Positions 42,933 through 51,443 of a DNA stretch of 64,000 nucleotides are shown here, piece by piece. The translations under genes were made by a program, and so were the position numbers. Source of the stretch: Flavimaribacter sp039888615. Its GTDB lineage: Bacteria > Pseudomonadota > Alphaproteobacteria > Rhizobiales > Rhizobiaceae. How positions within the stretch are numbered: the stretch's first letter is position 1; each line of letters opens with the position of its first letter. The stretch lies in the NCBI GenBank assembly GCA_039888615.1, contig JBDQQS010000004.1. One strand, 5' to 3'. The notes beneath the pieces were generated by a model that was given only the letters and a program-made list of their open reading frames with translations, did not search any database and was not told the DNA's origin.

Positions 42933-44420
42933 TTAACCCGCGTGATACTGCGGCGTGGAGGCCAGATAGCGGCCATAGGCTCCCGCATCGGGGTATGAGA
43001 AATATTCCGCCAGCGGGTTGGACTGCTTTCTGACCCTGGCGCCCATATCCGACAGCAATTCGTCGAAGTGGCGGAAGTGGAACGGCGCCGAACACAGGCC
43101 GCCATAGATCTGGGCCGCCGGTCGTTCCCGGCGTCGCCAGTCGAGCATCATGTCGATGTTCTCGCGCATTTCGGCATCTGTCGGCTGATGGGCGAGCTGA
43201 CCGTCGGCGTAGCGCACGAGCCAGTTGGCGACCATTTCCGCCGACAGCACGGTGCAGAAACTGGAATTGAATCCGACAAAGCCCATATCCGGCAGGTCCG
43301 GGTTCACCGACAGGCGGTAGACCCGGTATTGTCCATCCTCTTCGATCAGTTTCTCGCGGTACTCTTCTCCTAGATAGGGAACACCGAGTTTCCAGCCGAC
43401 GGCAAGGAGGGCGATGTCGCATCCAACGCGTTCGCCGTTCGACAGCAGGATTTCATCGCCCTCGTAGCGTTCGAAGGTGCCCTGAACGGGTTTGATCGAA
43501 CCGTCCTTGAATCTTTCGAAGAGTCCCGGCGTGACGATCGGTATCGAGCAGGAGATATCCTTCTCGATCGGCGCTTTCGGCACCATGTCCCACTTCTTCA
43601 GGCCGAGTTGGAGTTTCAGCAGGGTTTCGAGGCCGCGGAAATTCGCCCAGACGACAGGCTTGGATACAGCGGCAGCCATCCGGCCAAATCCGCCACGTCC
43701 CCAGGCGTTGAACTGTTCTTCCTGAGCCCGCATGTACAAGAGCCGCTTGAAGTTTATTCCGCCGACGAAATAAGGAATCCGCCAGACGGGTTCGCGATAG
43801 ACAAGTGTCACGGCGCTCGCGCTGCTTTTGGCGGCGTTGACCGCGATGTCGGTCGCCGACTTGGAGCCGCCCAGGACAACGACGCGTTTGCCCTCGACGA
43901 TCGACGGATCAGTGTATTCAGAGGAATGCATCACCTTGCCGCCGCCGGCGACGAAGTCGTCCTGACCTGGATGGGTTATGATGTTCTTGTCGGAAAACTG
44001 GCCGGTGGCGATTGCGACGAAGTCAAAATCTTCCTTCCGCGTTTTCCCCCCTGCCTCCAGTGTCAGTGTCCATCCCGGCTTGCCGTCGTTGCGCCGGTCC
44101 ATCGACACCACATCGGTATTGAGCTGGTAGAGGCGGTGCAGCCTGTGGAGGTCGGAGTAGCTGTGGAGGTATGCATGAACCTGCGGACCTTTCGGCCATT
44201 CCGGATAGTCGTCCGGCATCGGATGATCGGTAAACCTGTAGAGGTCTTTCGGAGACTGGGTCTGGACATCTGGATAGGAACGGGACGGTTCCCAGACGCC
44301 TCCAATGTCATGGCTTCGCTCGAAGCCGGTGACCCGATGTCCCTTTTCGTCGAAGGCCTTGACGGCCGCAAGGCCGCTGACGCCGCCGCCGATGACGGCG
44401 ACCGTTTTGCGTTCGATCAT
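42933..44420 (-). CDS. Flavin-containing monooxygenase family protein
   Basis: 495 residues. FAD-binding GGGVSG is at 11-16. A second nucleotide motif, VVVLGGSKSATDIA, fits NADPH binding. The segment VMHSSEYTDP lies where FMO/Baeyer-Villiger enzymes have their fingerprint, and IATGQFSDKNI and LAVGWKLG are typical of the family. FMOs oxygenate N or S atoms or insert oxygen next to ketones. With a cupin, a SoxC-like enzyme and a cytochrome nearby, S-oxygenation or desulfonation ending in sulfite is a reasonable guess (inference). The cupin gene ends ten bases upstream, so both share a transcript. Confidence 0.88.
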   Translation of the reverse strand: MIERKTVAVIGGGVSGLAAVKAFDEKGHRVTGFERSHDIGGVWEPSRSYPDVQTQSPKDLYRFTDHPMPDDYPEWPKGPQVHAYLHSYSDLHRLHRLYQLNTDVVSMDRRNDGKPGWTLTLEAGGKTRKEDFDFVAIATGQFSDKNIITHPGQDDFVAGGGKVMHSSEYTDPSIVEGKRVVVLGGSKSATDIAVNAAKSSASAVTLVYREPVWRIPYFVGGINFKRLLYMRAQEEQFNAWGRGGFGRMAAAVSKPVVWANFRGLETLLKLQLGLKKWDMVPKAPIEKDISCSIPIVTPGLFERFKDGSIKPVQGTFERYEGDEILLSNGERVGCDIALLAVGWKLGVPYLGEEYREKLIEEDGQYRVYRLSVNPDLPDMGFVGFNSSFCTVLSAEMVANWLVRYADGQLAHQPTDAEMRENIDMMLDWRRRERPAAQIYGGLCSAPFHFRHFDELLSDMGARVRKQSNPLAEYFSYPDAGAYGRYLASTPQYHAG

Positions 44421-44429
44421 GGCCGCCTC

Positions 44430-44876
44430 CTATTCGGAATCGGGCGGCGGCAGGAAGTCCACCTCGTGCAAGGCGGACAGGCGCACCAGCTCTTCCGGAT
44501 TAGTCACACCGTCCAGCACAGTGAACAGGTCGAACAGCTTGCGCGCAGGCGCGACGCCGAAAATGCAGGTCGCTTCGGCGCCCGATCTGTTGAAGATGCC
44601 GTGGGCGATTCCCTTGGGCATGCAGATCGTGTCACCGGGGCCGGCCTTGTGAACATCCGGTCCGAATTCGACCTCTAGATTGCCTTCCAGAAGACAGATC
44701 CATTCGTCCTGGGTGGGGTGAATATGCGGAGGCACGAAGGTGCCGTCCGGTATGACGGCGTGCCAGATGAAGGCATTGTCGCTGAGCAGCTTCGGTGTGT
44801 AGGTGTGACCGACCACATTCCAGGATGCGCCGTCGACCCCGCTTGCCGCGGGAGTGATGCCAGGTGTCAATTTCAT
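44430..44876 (-). CDS. Single-domain cupin protein
   Basis: 148 residues, one cupin barrel near 35-125. Motif 1 reads PPHIHPTQDEWICLLEGNLEVE, with the His/His/Glu metal set. Motif 2 reads GDTICMPKGIAHGIFN, with the final histidine. Could be a small metal dioxygenase, isomerase or a storage/sensor protein. It leads the monooxygenase transcript and is divergent from the AraC regulator, across a 130-base spacer that should hold both promoters. Confidence 0.88.
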   Translation of the reverse strand: MKLTPGITPAASGVDGASWNVVGHTYTPKLLSDNAFIWHAVIPDGTFVPPHIHPTQDEWICLLEGNLEVEFGPDVHKAGPGDTICMPKGIAHGIFNRSGAEATCIFGVAPARKLFDLFTVLDGVTNPEELVRLSALHEVDFLPPPDSE

Positions 44877-45006
44877 GTTGGTTCCCTCTTTGTTGTTTAT
44901 GAGGGGAGTGTAGTTGTTCCCGACGGGCTGCCTTGTCCGGAAAACGAAATAAATGCGCTAGAGAGTTGCCCCTTTGCTTCAAGTTTAAAATTTATTAGGA
45001 TGAGAC

Positions 45007-46005
45007 ATGACTGTCGTCCGGAGCGGTAACGATTTCGAGCCGCTGGCTCGCAACCGGTTGTTCCAGACAACCGAGCTCGACAGTGCGCGCGACATCGTTT
45101 CCCGGAACTTCTGCCGCCACCGCCTGGACAGGGCAACCACCCGGGACAATTTCGATGCGTGCTACAACCGCGTGGTCGGAAACCGCCTGTCGCTGAACTA
45201 CCTGCGCTACGGTGCGGATGTCGAGATAGAGCCGGGCGAACTGGGGGGCTTCTACCTGATCCAGGTTCCGGTCAGGGGGAATGCCCGCATCACGACCGGC
45301 GGTCAATGTGTCGAGGCGAATGGCGACACGGCGTCGATCCTCAATCCGACACATCATACAAGCATGCGCTGGTTCGAGGGGTGCGAAAAGATCCTGGTGC
45401 AGATCGACAGGGATCGGCTTCAATCGACTGTGGAGTCCCTGATCGGGCATGCATTGACAGGATCTCCCGCTTTTGCCCCGAATGTCGATTTACGGCGGCC
45501 CGAAATGAAACGGTGGGCCATGAAGTTACGCACCTGTGTCGAAGCTATCGATGCGGGCTACGAATTCGCGGGTGAGCGGCATTTCGGAAGTGTCGTCGAG
45601 GAAGAACTGCTTCATGACTTCATCGAAAGTCAGCCGAGCAATTTTGACGGTTTCCTGCGGGATGACCGCCCGGCCTTTCTGCCCAGGCAGGTGCGCGTGG
45701 CCCGCGATTTCATGCATTCCAATCTTGCTGAAGACATATCGATTGGAGATGTGGCGCGGGCTGCGGGCGCCAGCGTGAGGTGTCTCCAGCTGGCGTTCCG
45801 GCATCACTACGGATGCAGTCCGTTGCAGTATCTCCGTCGCCAGCGTCTGAATATGGCGCATTTCGAGTTGCAGCAGCCCGAGAGTCCCGGCGCCGTCGCC
45901 GATGTTGCCTATTCGCTGGGCTTTCATCATCTCGGCCGTTTCTCTGCCGCCTACCGGCAGGCATTCGGAATTACCCCGAGTACGACACTCCACCGGTCTC
46001 ATTGA
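45007..46005 (+). CDS. AraC-family transcriptional regulator
   Basis: 332 residues. The N-terminal effector domain resembles the AraC-binding-like family (LNYLRYGADVEIEPGELGGFYLIQVPVRG). The C-terminal double HTH spans about 235-330 (DISIGDVARAAGASVRCLQLAFRHHYGCSPLQYLRRQRL, then DVAYSLGFHHLGRFSAAYRQAFG). Likely controls the divergent cupin-monooxygenase genes and perhaps the downstream tandem-OsmC gene, 96 bases after it. Confidence 0.92.
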   Translation: MTVVRSGNDFEPLARNRLFQTTELDSARDIVSRNFCRHRLDRATTRDNFDACYNRVVGNRLSLNYLRYGADVEIEPGELGGFYLIQVPVRGNARITTGGQCVEANGDTASILNPTHHTSMRWFEGCEKILVQIDRDRLQSTVESLIGHALTGSPAFAPNVDLRRPEMKRWAMKLRTCVEAIDAGYEFAGERHFGSVVEEELLHDFIESQPSNFDGFLRDDRPAFLPRQVRVARDFMHSNLAEDISIGDVARAAGASVRCLQLAFRHHYGCSPLQYLRRQRLNMAHFELQQPESPGAVADVAYSLGFHHLGRFSAAYRQAFGITPSTTLHRSH

Positions 46006-46101
46006 TCGATGCTGTCAAACTGTGGCCTTTATAATCTGTTAACCATGCTGTCGCGTGGTCAAGGAGCAAGATGGACGCTCCGATTGCCAGGGGGGTGACT
46101 T

Positions 46102-47298
46102 ATGCCAATTGGTGAAAACATCATTGGGGCCGGTGTTTTGGCGCCTTTCTTCAAGATCTCGAATCCGGATGATCTCGACATCCAGCCTCCGGAAATCCGT
46201 GGTGGCGACGCCCTGCAGAGCCGGATCCGATCGCTGTCCGGTTTCCAGAAGGAAGCGATTGTCGCGTCCGCGCGAACAGGGCTTGTCTGGCGTCTGGTCA
46301 GCGACGAAGGCGCCTATCTCGACGGACACGACGCTGCTCCCTGTCCCCTGGCTTTTCTCAGCGCCGGCATGGCGGCGTCCTACATGGACGAGATCCTGGC
46401 GCTTGCAAGGCGGCAAGGAGTTGAGATCCGGCATATCAGGCTCGTCCAGGACAACTATTACACAATGAAGGGCTCGATGCAGCGGCGGACGATGGTTGGC
46501 GGCGCGCTCCCGGTGGAACTTGTCGTGGAGATCGATTGCGATCTTGAAGACGCGGCGCTCAACCAGCTGCTGATGGACGCGGTTCATGCTTCGCCGCTCA
46601 ACGGTCTGATGCGGGGCCGGCTGGCGAGCCTGTTCGCTCTTTCAAAGAACGGTCGCGAGTTGCAACTCGGCAATGCGGCGCCGCTTTTCGGCGATATCTA
46701 TCCTGAAACAGGCGCCCGATTTGAGGACCTGGAGGCCGAATCCTCTGACCTGGACTTGGTGGGGCCAGTCGGCGTGACGCCGAAGAAGGACGTGGCGCTG
46801 GGCACAACCTCCGCTGGCTCAAGCCTCGCGGACGAACAGAACCGGGTGCTCAACATCGGCGCCGTTTGCACGCTGCGCGAGGATGGTTTGAAGGACATCG
46901 TCCAGATGCAGTACAGCCCTCACGGCACGTCATTCCGGTTTCTCTCGGAGCCGGCGCCGGCGGACGGCGGCAAGGGGCGGGCGCCGGACGCCAATACGCT
47001 GATCTCGGCCGGGTTCGGTTTCTGTTTCATGACCCAGTTCGGCCGTTTCGTCAGCATGCTGAAGCTCGATCTGCCCGAATACCGCATCGTGCAGGACACG
47101 TTCTTCTCGCTTGGCGGCGCCAGCGGCGGCACTGGCGAACCCGGCAAGGCCGACCCGGTCGAGACCCATGTCTATCTCACGACGATGGAGAATGACGACA
47201 CGGCGCGCGAAATGCTCGATATTGCAGAACAGACCTGCTTTCTGCACGCCTTCTGCCGGACCGACCTCAAGACGAAACTCCGCGTCAGGCGCGTATAG
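46102..47298 (+). CDS. Tandem OsmC-domain protein
   Basis: 398 residues that appear to hold two OsmC/Ohr-fold units. Unit 1 (about 48-185) has CPLAFLSAGMAASYMDEIL, with one cysteine at the middle helix. Unit 2 (about 240-395) has ISAGFGFCFMTQFGRFV and EQTCFLHAFC near the end, so only the second has the canonical two-cysteine arrangement. OsmC proteins are normally dimers of 140-residue chains, so this may be a pseudo-dimer with one active site. ATG 46102 has a GGGGGG site. It follows the AraC gene; a relic of a second copy is at 42661. Function unknown; a thiol/hydroperoxide role is the family default. Confidence 0.78.
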   Translation: MPIGENIIGAGVLAPFFKISNPDDLDIQPPEIRGGDALQSRIRSLSGFQKEAIVASARTGLVWRLVSDEGAYLDGHDAAPCPLAFLSAGMAASYMDEILALARRQGVEIRHIRLVQDNYYTMKGSMQRRTMVGGALPVELVVEIDCDLEDAALNQLLMDAVHASPLNGLMRGRLASLFALSKNGRELQLGNAAPLFGDIYPETGARFEDLEAESSDLDLVGPVGVTPKKDVALGTTSAGSSLADEQNRVLNIGAVCTLREDGLKDIVQMQYSPHGTSFRFLSEPAPADGGKGRAPDANTLISAGFGFCFMTQFGRFVSMLKLDLPEYRIVQDTFFSLGGASGGTGEPGKADPVETHVYLTTMENDDTAREMLDIAEQTCFLHAFCRTDLKTKLRVRRV

Positions 47299-47421
47299 GA
47301 GTTCTGTGTGCGAACAAAAAAGGAACTTTTGGCTGCATTCCAGCTGGAAATGTACTAAGATGTTTGGTGAATCCGGGCGGCGTTCGAGGGCGCCGCGCGG
47401 TGATGGAAAGACGAAAATACG

Positions 47422-47627
47422 GATTACCGAAACAAAGCCAGATTACTGATACTCTCGAAAAACGCGATTTCCCGAAACAAACCCAGATCCGCCCATACGA
47501 GCAAAACCGCCATTTCCCGAAACAAAGCCAGATTTGTCTAAAGACCCGGAAACGTAGATTCCCGAAACGAAGCCAGACTGCAGGCCGGTGGTAATGCGCA
47601 ATATTGCGAAACAAAGACGAATTTCAA
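47422..47627. repeat. 45-bp-period tandem array, five degenerate copies
   Basis: A core close to TTCCCGAAACAAAGCCAGAT occurs five times. The GAAAC of each copy starts at 47429, 47474, 47519, 47564 and 47608, so the period is 45, 45, 45 and 44 bases. Cores are strongly conserved while the roughly 24-base linkers differ. Both strands have several open frames through it simply because 45 is a multiple of three; none has a good ribosome site. The flanks 47299-47421 and 47628-47751 hold no gene that I can see, apart from the promoter area of the MAPEG gene. Confidence 0.85.
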
Positions 47628-47751
47628 AAATAATTATAAAAATCAATAGTTTAATTGGAAATTCGCTTCAAGCGGCCTGACATTTCAGTTGACAGCCGCC
47701 ATGCGCCGGCGGATATCATTGCCAAGCGCATGCTTTCGAATGGAGCAGACG

Positions 47752-48216
47752 ATGTCGCCTTTCAGCATGGATAATCCGGTCTTTGTCAGCTACGTCATCG
47801 CGGCTTGCCTGATGGTGCTCAAGATACTGGGGCAGGGCTGGGTGACTGTCTACCGCATGATGAGCAGCGACAGCGGGCTGATCAATCCGGAAGACCTCAA
47901 GCCGGGACCCGCCAATCGCAATCCCAGGCCGGACCAGTTGGAAATCAACGACTATGTCGATCGGTCGCGACGCGTCCAGCGAAACGATCTTGAAAACATT
48001 CCGGCCTTTCTGGCGTGCGGACTGATATTTGTGGCGGTCGGACCGACGCTGGTTCTCGCCAACATCTTCTTTGTCGTATTCGTGCTGGCGCGCCTTGCCC
48101 ACACATGGGCCTATATGACCAGTCAGCGGCACGAAACGAGAGCGACATTCTATACGATCGGCTCCGTCATCACGATCATCATGGCGATTTACGCGCTGGC
48201 GGCCGCACTGTTCTGA
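47752..48216 (+). CDS. MAPEG-family membrane protein
   Basis: 154 residues with four transmembrane helices (about 8-28, 80-97, 98-116, 130-152). The block NDLENIPAFLACGLIFV with RLAHTWAYM is the MAPEG (microsomal glutathione transferase/eicosanoid) signature. ATG 47752 has GGAG about six bases upstream; an earlier ATG at 47740 overlaps that site. Possible glutathione-linked detoxification. Its last 28 bases overlap the 3' end of the convergent transglutaminase-like gene. Confidence 0.88.
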   Translation: MSPFSMDNPVFVSYVIAACLMVLKILGQGWVTVYRMMSSDSGLINPEDLKPGPANRNPRPDQLEINDYVDRSRRVQRNDLENIPAFLACGLIFVAVGPTLVLANIFFVVFVLARLAHTWAYMTSQRHETRATFYTIGSVITIIMAIYALAAALF

Positions 48217-48992
48217 TTGCGCTCGGTTACCTCGACAGACTGCTCGATGAGTTCCGCGAAGCCGAAATTGGTCATGAAAGCGATGGTTGCGGCGTCGTCG
48301 CCGACCCCAATGCGGACTATCTGATCTGCCGTCGCCATGCCGGTCGCGTCGACCAGATGCCACGCGCCGTCGAGGAACACCTCGGCCACCGCGTGGAAAT
48401 CCGGCGGCGTGACGTACGGCGCATAGACGCTGACCATCCGGGCCGGAGTAGACGAGGCGCGGGCGAGCGTGATCATCAAATGCGCAAAGTCGCGACAGAC
48501 CCCCTGCTGCTGAACGAATGTTTCCAGTGCCGTGGTGCCTGGATGGCTGGAGCCGGGTACGTACTGGATATTCTGGTTGACCCAGTCCCGAATGCCTGCG
48601 ATGCGGGCGCCACCCTGCAGATGTCCGAATTCGGCGGCGGCGAAATTCAGGAAATCAGCCGACGGGCAAAAGCGCGAGGGCATCAGGTAGCGCACGGTTT
48701 CACCCGGCAACTGGTGCGGCGGCGTGAAAGCGAGACCGGCGACGTCATGCGTATTCCGTTTGATCTCGACAGCCGCGGAATAGCTGCAGACGAAATCGTT
48801 CTGGACGCGCAGCCACAGCCGTTCGCCGATATCGTCTTCGGCGGGCACACGGGCCTGGTGGTCCGTGTCACTCAGGTCGATATTGGACGAGAGGATCTGC
48901 TGGTCGGGCTGGCTGGCGGCCTCGATCTGCAACAGGACATCCGTCTTCTGCGGCATGCTGTAATGAAGGTGGGTCTTGATGTCGAGGATCAT
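48189..48992 (-). CDS. Transglutaminase-like cysteine protein
   Basis: 267 residues. The catalytic triad is visible: C166 in QQQGVCRDFAH, H200 in PPDFHAVAEVF and D215 in WHLVDATG. The N-terminal 110 residues form the beta-rich leader domain typical of this bacterial group. No signal peptide; such proteins are usually peptidases or amidases acting in the cytosol. I chose ATG 48992; the frame is open farther upstream but through the divergent promoter region. Confidence 0.9.
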   Translation of the reverse strand: MILDIKTHLHYSMPQKTDVLLQIEAASQPDQQILSSNIDLSDTDHQARVPAEDDIGERLWLRVQNDFVCSYSAAVEIKRNTHDVAGLAFTPPHQLPGETVRYLMPSRFCPSADFLNFAAAEFGHLQGGARIAGIRDWVNQNIQYVPGSSHPGTTALETFVQQQGVCRDFAHLMITLARASSTPARMVSVYAPYVTPPDFHAVAEVFLDGAWHLVDATGMATADQIVRIGVGDDAATIAFMTNFGFAELIEQSVEVTERNQNSAAASA

Positions 48993-49118
48993 GAGAATTC
49001 CGTTTCCGTGAAGTGGCGTTAACGTATCGCGATTGAGCTGGTTCCATGGCCGATACCTGTCATCGACTGTTTTTTTGAAATAAAGCCGGTAACCTTGCGC
49101 CGAAGGGAGTTTTGCCGA

Positions 49119-50078
49119 ATGCCCAAGGGATTTCGATCGTATTTTTTGCCATTGCTGTTTCTCACTTTGCCGGCAGGAGCGGCGGACAGGGACATCTGTG
49201 TGCGACAGGGTCATCGTTGCGCCGATCTCGTCTATCGCGGTCTCACCTATCCCTACGAAAGAGAGCCTTCATCGTATCTATTCATCAATGGCGGCGTCTA
49301 TCCCTATGTCGACGTGACTGACGATCTGCTCGGCGCATCGACTGTTCGGCTCCCCGACGACAGCGTCATGGAAGTTGCGAGGCTACTGCAGTCTCTCGGT
49401 CTGGGAGACAAGATCGGCGCGCAACTGATCCCCGTCATCGGTTACGGATCCAATCCGGCGCCAAGCCAGATTGGCAGGAAATTCTCCGCCCGCGCCTATC
49501 AGGGCGACGTGGTCGTGCCAGTGATGAAAGGCGTTCTACACGATTTCGATGTCGTCTGGACGCCGGCATTTGTCACCTACGGCTCGATGCCGGCAACGGT
49601 CGCGCCATCGCCCGGAACGGATGTCGATGTCTGGATAACCTGGCTCGAAAACGGAGCGGAACAGACGATGGACGAGACGGAGCATTCCAATACGGAGGAG
49701 CGTCCGCTCTATGTCCAGGCGACGCTGGACGACGCGCGCTACAGTTTCGACGGGCCTGATCCGGACCACATCGGGATCTACGTGTCCTGCTTCGGACCGC
49801 TTGCCGTCGACGGCGAAACATTCGCTGTCTCGGAGGTCCCGGCAAGGGGCAGGACAATCAAGACCCTGACCTCGCCGCAGGCGATCGCCAAAGTGACGCT
49901 GCAACTCGGATGGCGGGGGAGCGTCCTCGATCTCGTCTACAGCAACGTCGTCGACGCATCGGCGCGGGCGGAACGAAACGCGCGGCTGAGAGCTCTGGGC
50001 TCGCTTCCCGTTATCCCCGGCGCGAGCGATCTCGACGCCTGCAAAAGCAGTTGGGAAGGGCCTGGCAAGGCCTATTGA
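49119..50078 (+). CDS. Secreted gamma-glutamylcyclotransferase-like protein
   Basis: 319 residues with a signal peptide (about 1-22, LTLPAGAAD). The segment VIGYGSNPAPSQIGRKF contains the YGSN glycine-rich loop of the gamma-glutamylcyclotransferase fold, and later VTYGSMPATVAPSPGTDVDVWITWL continues it. The catalytic glutamate cannot be placed with confidence. ATG 49119 has GAAGGGAG about ten bases upstream. Family assignment is from motif recognition only; function unknown, location outside the cytoplasm. Confidence 0.6.
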   Translation: MPKGFRSYFLPLLFLTLPAGAADRDICVRQGHRCADLVYRGLTYPYEREPSSYLFINGGVYPYVDVTDDLLGASTVRLPDDSVMEVARLLQSLGLGDKIGAQLIPVIGYGSNPAPSQIGRKFSARAYQGDVVVPVMKGVLHDFDVVWTPAFVTYGSMPATVAPSPGTDVDVWITWLENGAEQTMDETEHSNTEERPLYVQATLDDARYSFDGPDPDHIGIYVSCFGPLAVDGETFAVSEVPARGRTIKTLTSPQAIAKVTLQLGWRGSVLDLVYSNVVDASARAERNARLRALGSLPVIPGASDLDACKSSWEGPGKAY

Positions 50079-50081
50079 AGG

Positions 50082-51440
50082 CTATCCGTAGACCACGTTC
50101 GGCAGCCAGGTGATGATCTCCGGAAACACCATGCACAGCACGAGCCCAATGATCTGGATCAGCAGGAACGGGATCGCCGCCTTGAAGATGCGCGCCATCG
50201 GGATTTCCGGCGGAGCCACCCCGCGCAGATAGAAAAGCGCATAACCAAAGGGCGGCGACAGGAAGCTCATCTGCATGTTGACGAGGTAGAGCACGCCGAA
50301 CCACAGGACGAGGTCGCCCGGATCATCGAAGCCGAAACTGGCGGCGCCCAGCGCCTTGATGATCGGAACGAAGATCGGCACGCACAGAAGCAGGATGCCG
50401 ACCCAGTCGAGGAACATGCCCAGGAACACCAGAATGATCTGCATCATGATCAGGATGCCCCAGGGCCCGAGACCGAGGCCCTGCATGGCGCTCGAGACGA
50501 ACTGCTGGCCGCCTTCAAGCACATAGAGACCGACGAAGATTGTCGCGCCAAACATGATCCAGATCACCATGGCCGATGCTTTCAGCGTCGTCACACAGGC
50601 GCCCCGAACCGTCGCCCAGTCGAGCTTGCGGTGAATGGCCGCGACGATGAACGCGCCGAAGGTGCCGATGCCGGCGGCCTCCACCGGCGTCGCAACGCCG
50701 GAGAAGATGACGCCGAGCACGACGACGATGAGGATGATCGGGGCCGACATCCGGGACAGGATCCTCAGCTTTTCCCTGAAGCTGATGCGCTCCTCGATCG
50801 AGGCGGCGGGGCCGAGTTCCGGATTGATGTAGCATCTCACGGTGACGTAGAGCACGTATAGACCGGACAGCAGAAGGCCCGGGAAAACCGCCCCGATGAA
50901 GAGTTCCCCGACCGATTGTTCGGCGACGACCGCGTAGATGATCGCAAGAATGGACGGAGGGATCAGGATGCCGAGCGTGCCGCCCGCCATGATCGAGCCC
51001 ATGGCGATTTCCGGATTGTAGCGCTTCTTGAGCATCGCGGGCAGGGCGATGATGCCCATCGTCACCACCGCCGCGCCGATGACGCCGACCATGGCCGCGA
51101 GGATGGTCGACGCGATGATGGTAGCCGAGGCCAGGCCGCCCCGGACGCCGCCCAGCACCTTGTAGATAACATCGAACATGTCGTTGATGATGCCCGCCCG
51201 TTCGAGCATCGCCGCCATGAAGATGAAGAGCGGTATCGCCGAGAGCTGGTAGTTCGTCATCAGCGGGAAGATGCGACTTGGCACGATGTTGAGCACCTGC
51301 CAGCTGTCGCCGAGGATGAACAGGAACACGCAGGCGAGCCCGCCCGTGACGAAGGCCAGCGGCAGGCCGGCCATGAGCAGCATGATAAGGCTGCCGAACA
51401 TGATGAGGGTGAGCCACCCGATGGAAATATCGACGCCCAT
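50082..51440 (-). CDS. dctM: TRAP transporter large permease (DctM family)
   Basis: 452 residues, about 12 helices. MDWVGILLLCVPIFVPI, GGTLGILIPPSILAIIYAVVAEQS and ATPVEAAGIGTFGAF are DctM blocks. The variant with LAVVAEQS-type helix and a long loop around residues 210-230 is frequent in 2-oxoacid/mannitol-type systems with Tat-exported binding proteins. It follows the fused small permease by three bases. Confidence 0.95.
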   Translation of the reverse strand: MGVDISIGWLTLIMFGSLIMLLMAGLPLAFVTGGLACVFLFILGDSWQVLNIVPSRIFPLMTNYQLSAIPLFIFMAAMLERAGIINDMFDVIYKVLGGVRGGLASATIIASTILAAMVGVIGAAVVTMGIIALPAMLKKRYNPEIAMGSIMAGGTLGILIPPSILAIIYAVVAEQSVGELFIGAVFPGLLLSGLYVLYVTVRCYINPELGPAASIEERISFREKLRILSRMSAPIILIVVVLGVIFSGVATPVEAAGIGTFGAFIVAAIHRKLDWATVRGACVTTLKASAMVIWIMFGATIFVGLYVLEGGQQFVSSAMQGLGLGPWGILIMMQIILVFLGMFLDWVGILLLCVPIFVPIIKALGAASFGFDDPGDLVLWFGVLYLVNMQMSFLSPPFGYALFYLRGVAPPEIPMARIFKAAIPFLLIQIIGLVLCMVFPEIITWLPNVVYG

Positions 51441-51443
51441 CGA

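Noticed and set aside
47422..47627. CRISPR array
   Set aside because: Cores are about 20 bases, degenerate and in a 45-bp period with no cas genes; CRISPR repeats are longer and nearly identical.
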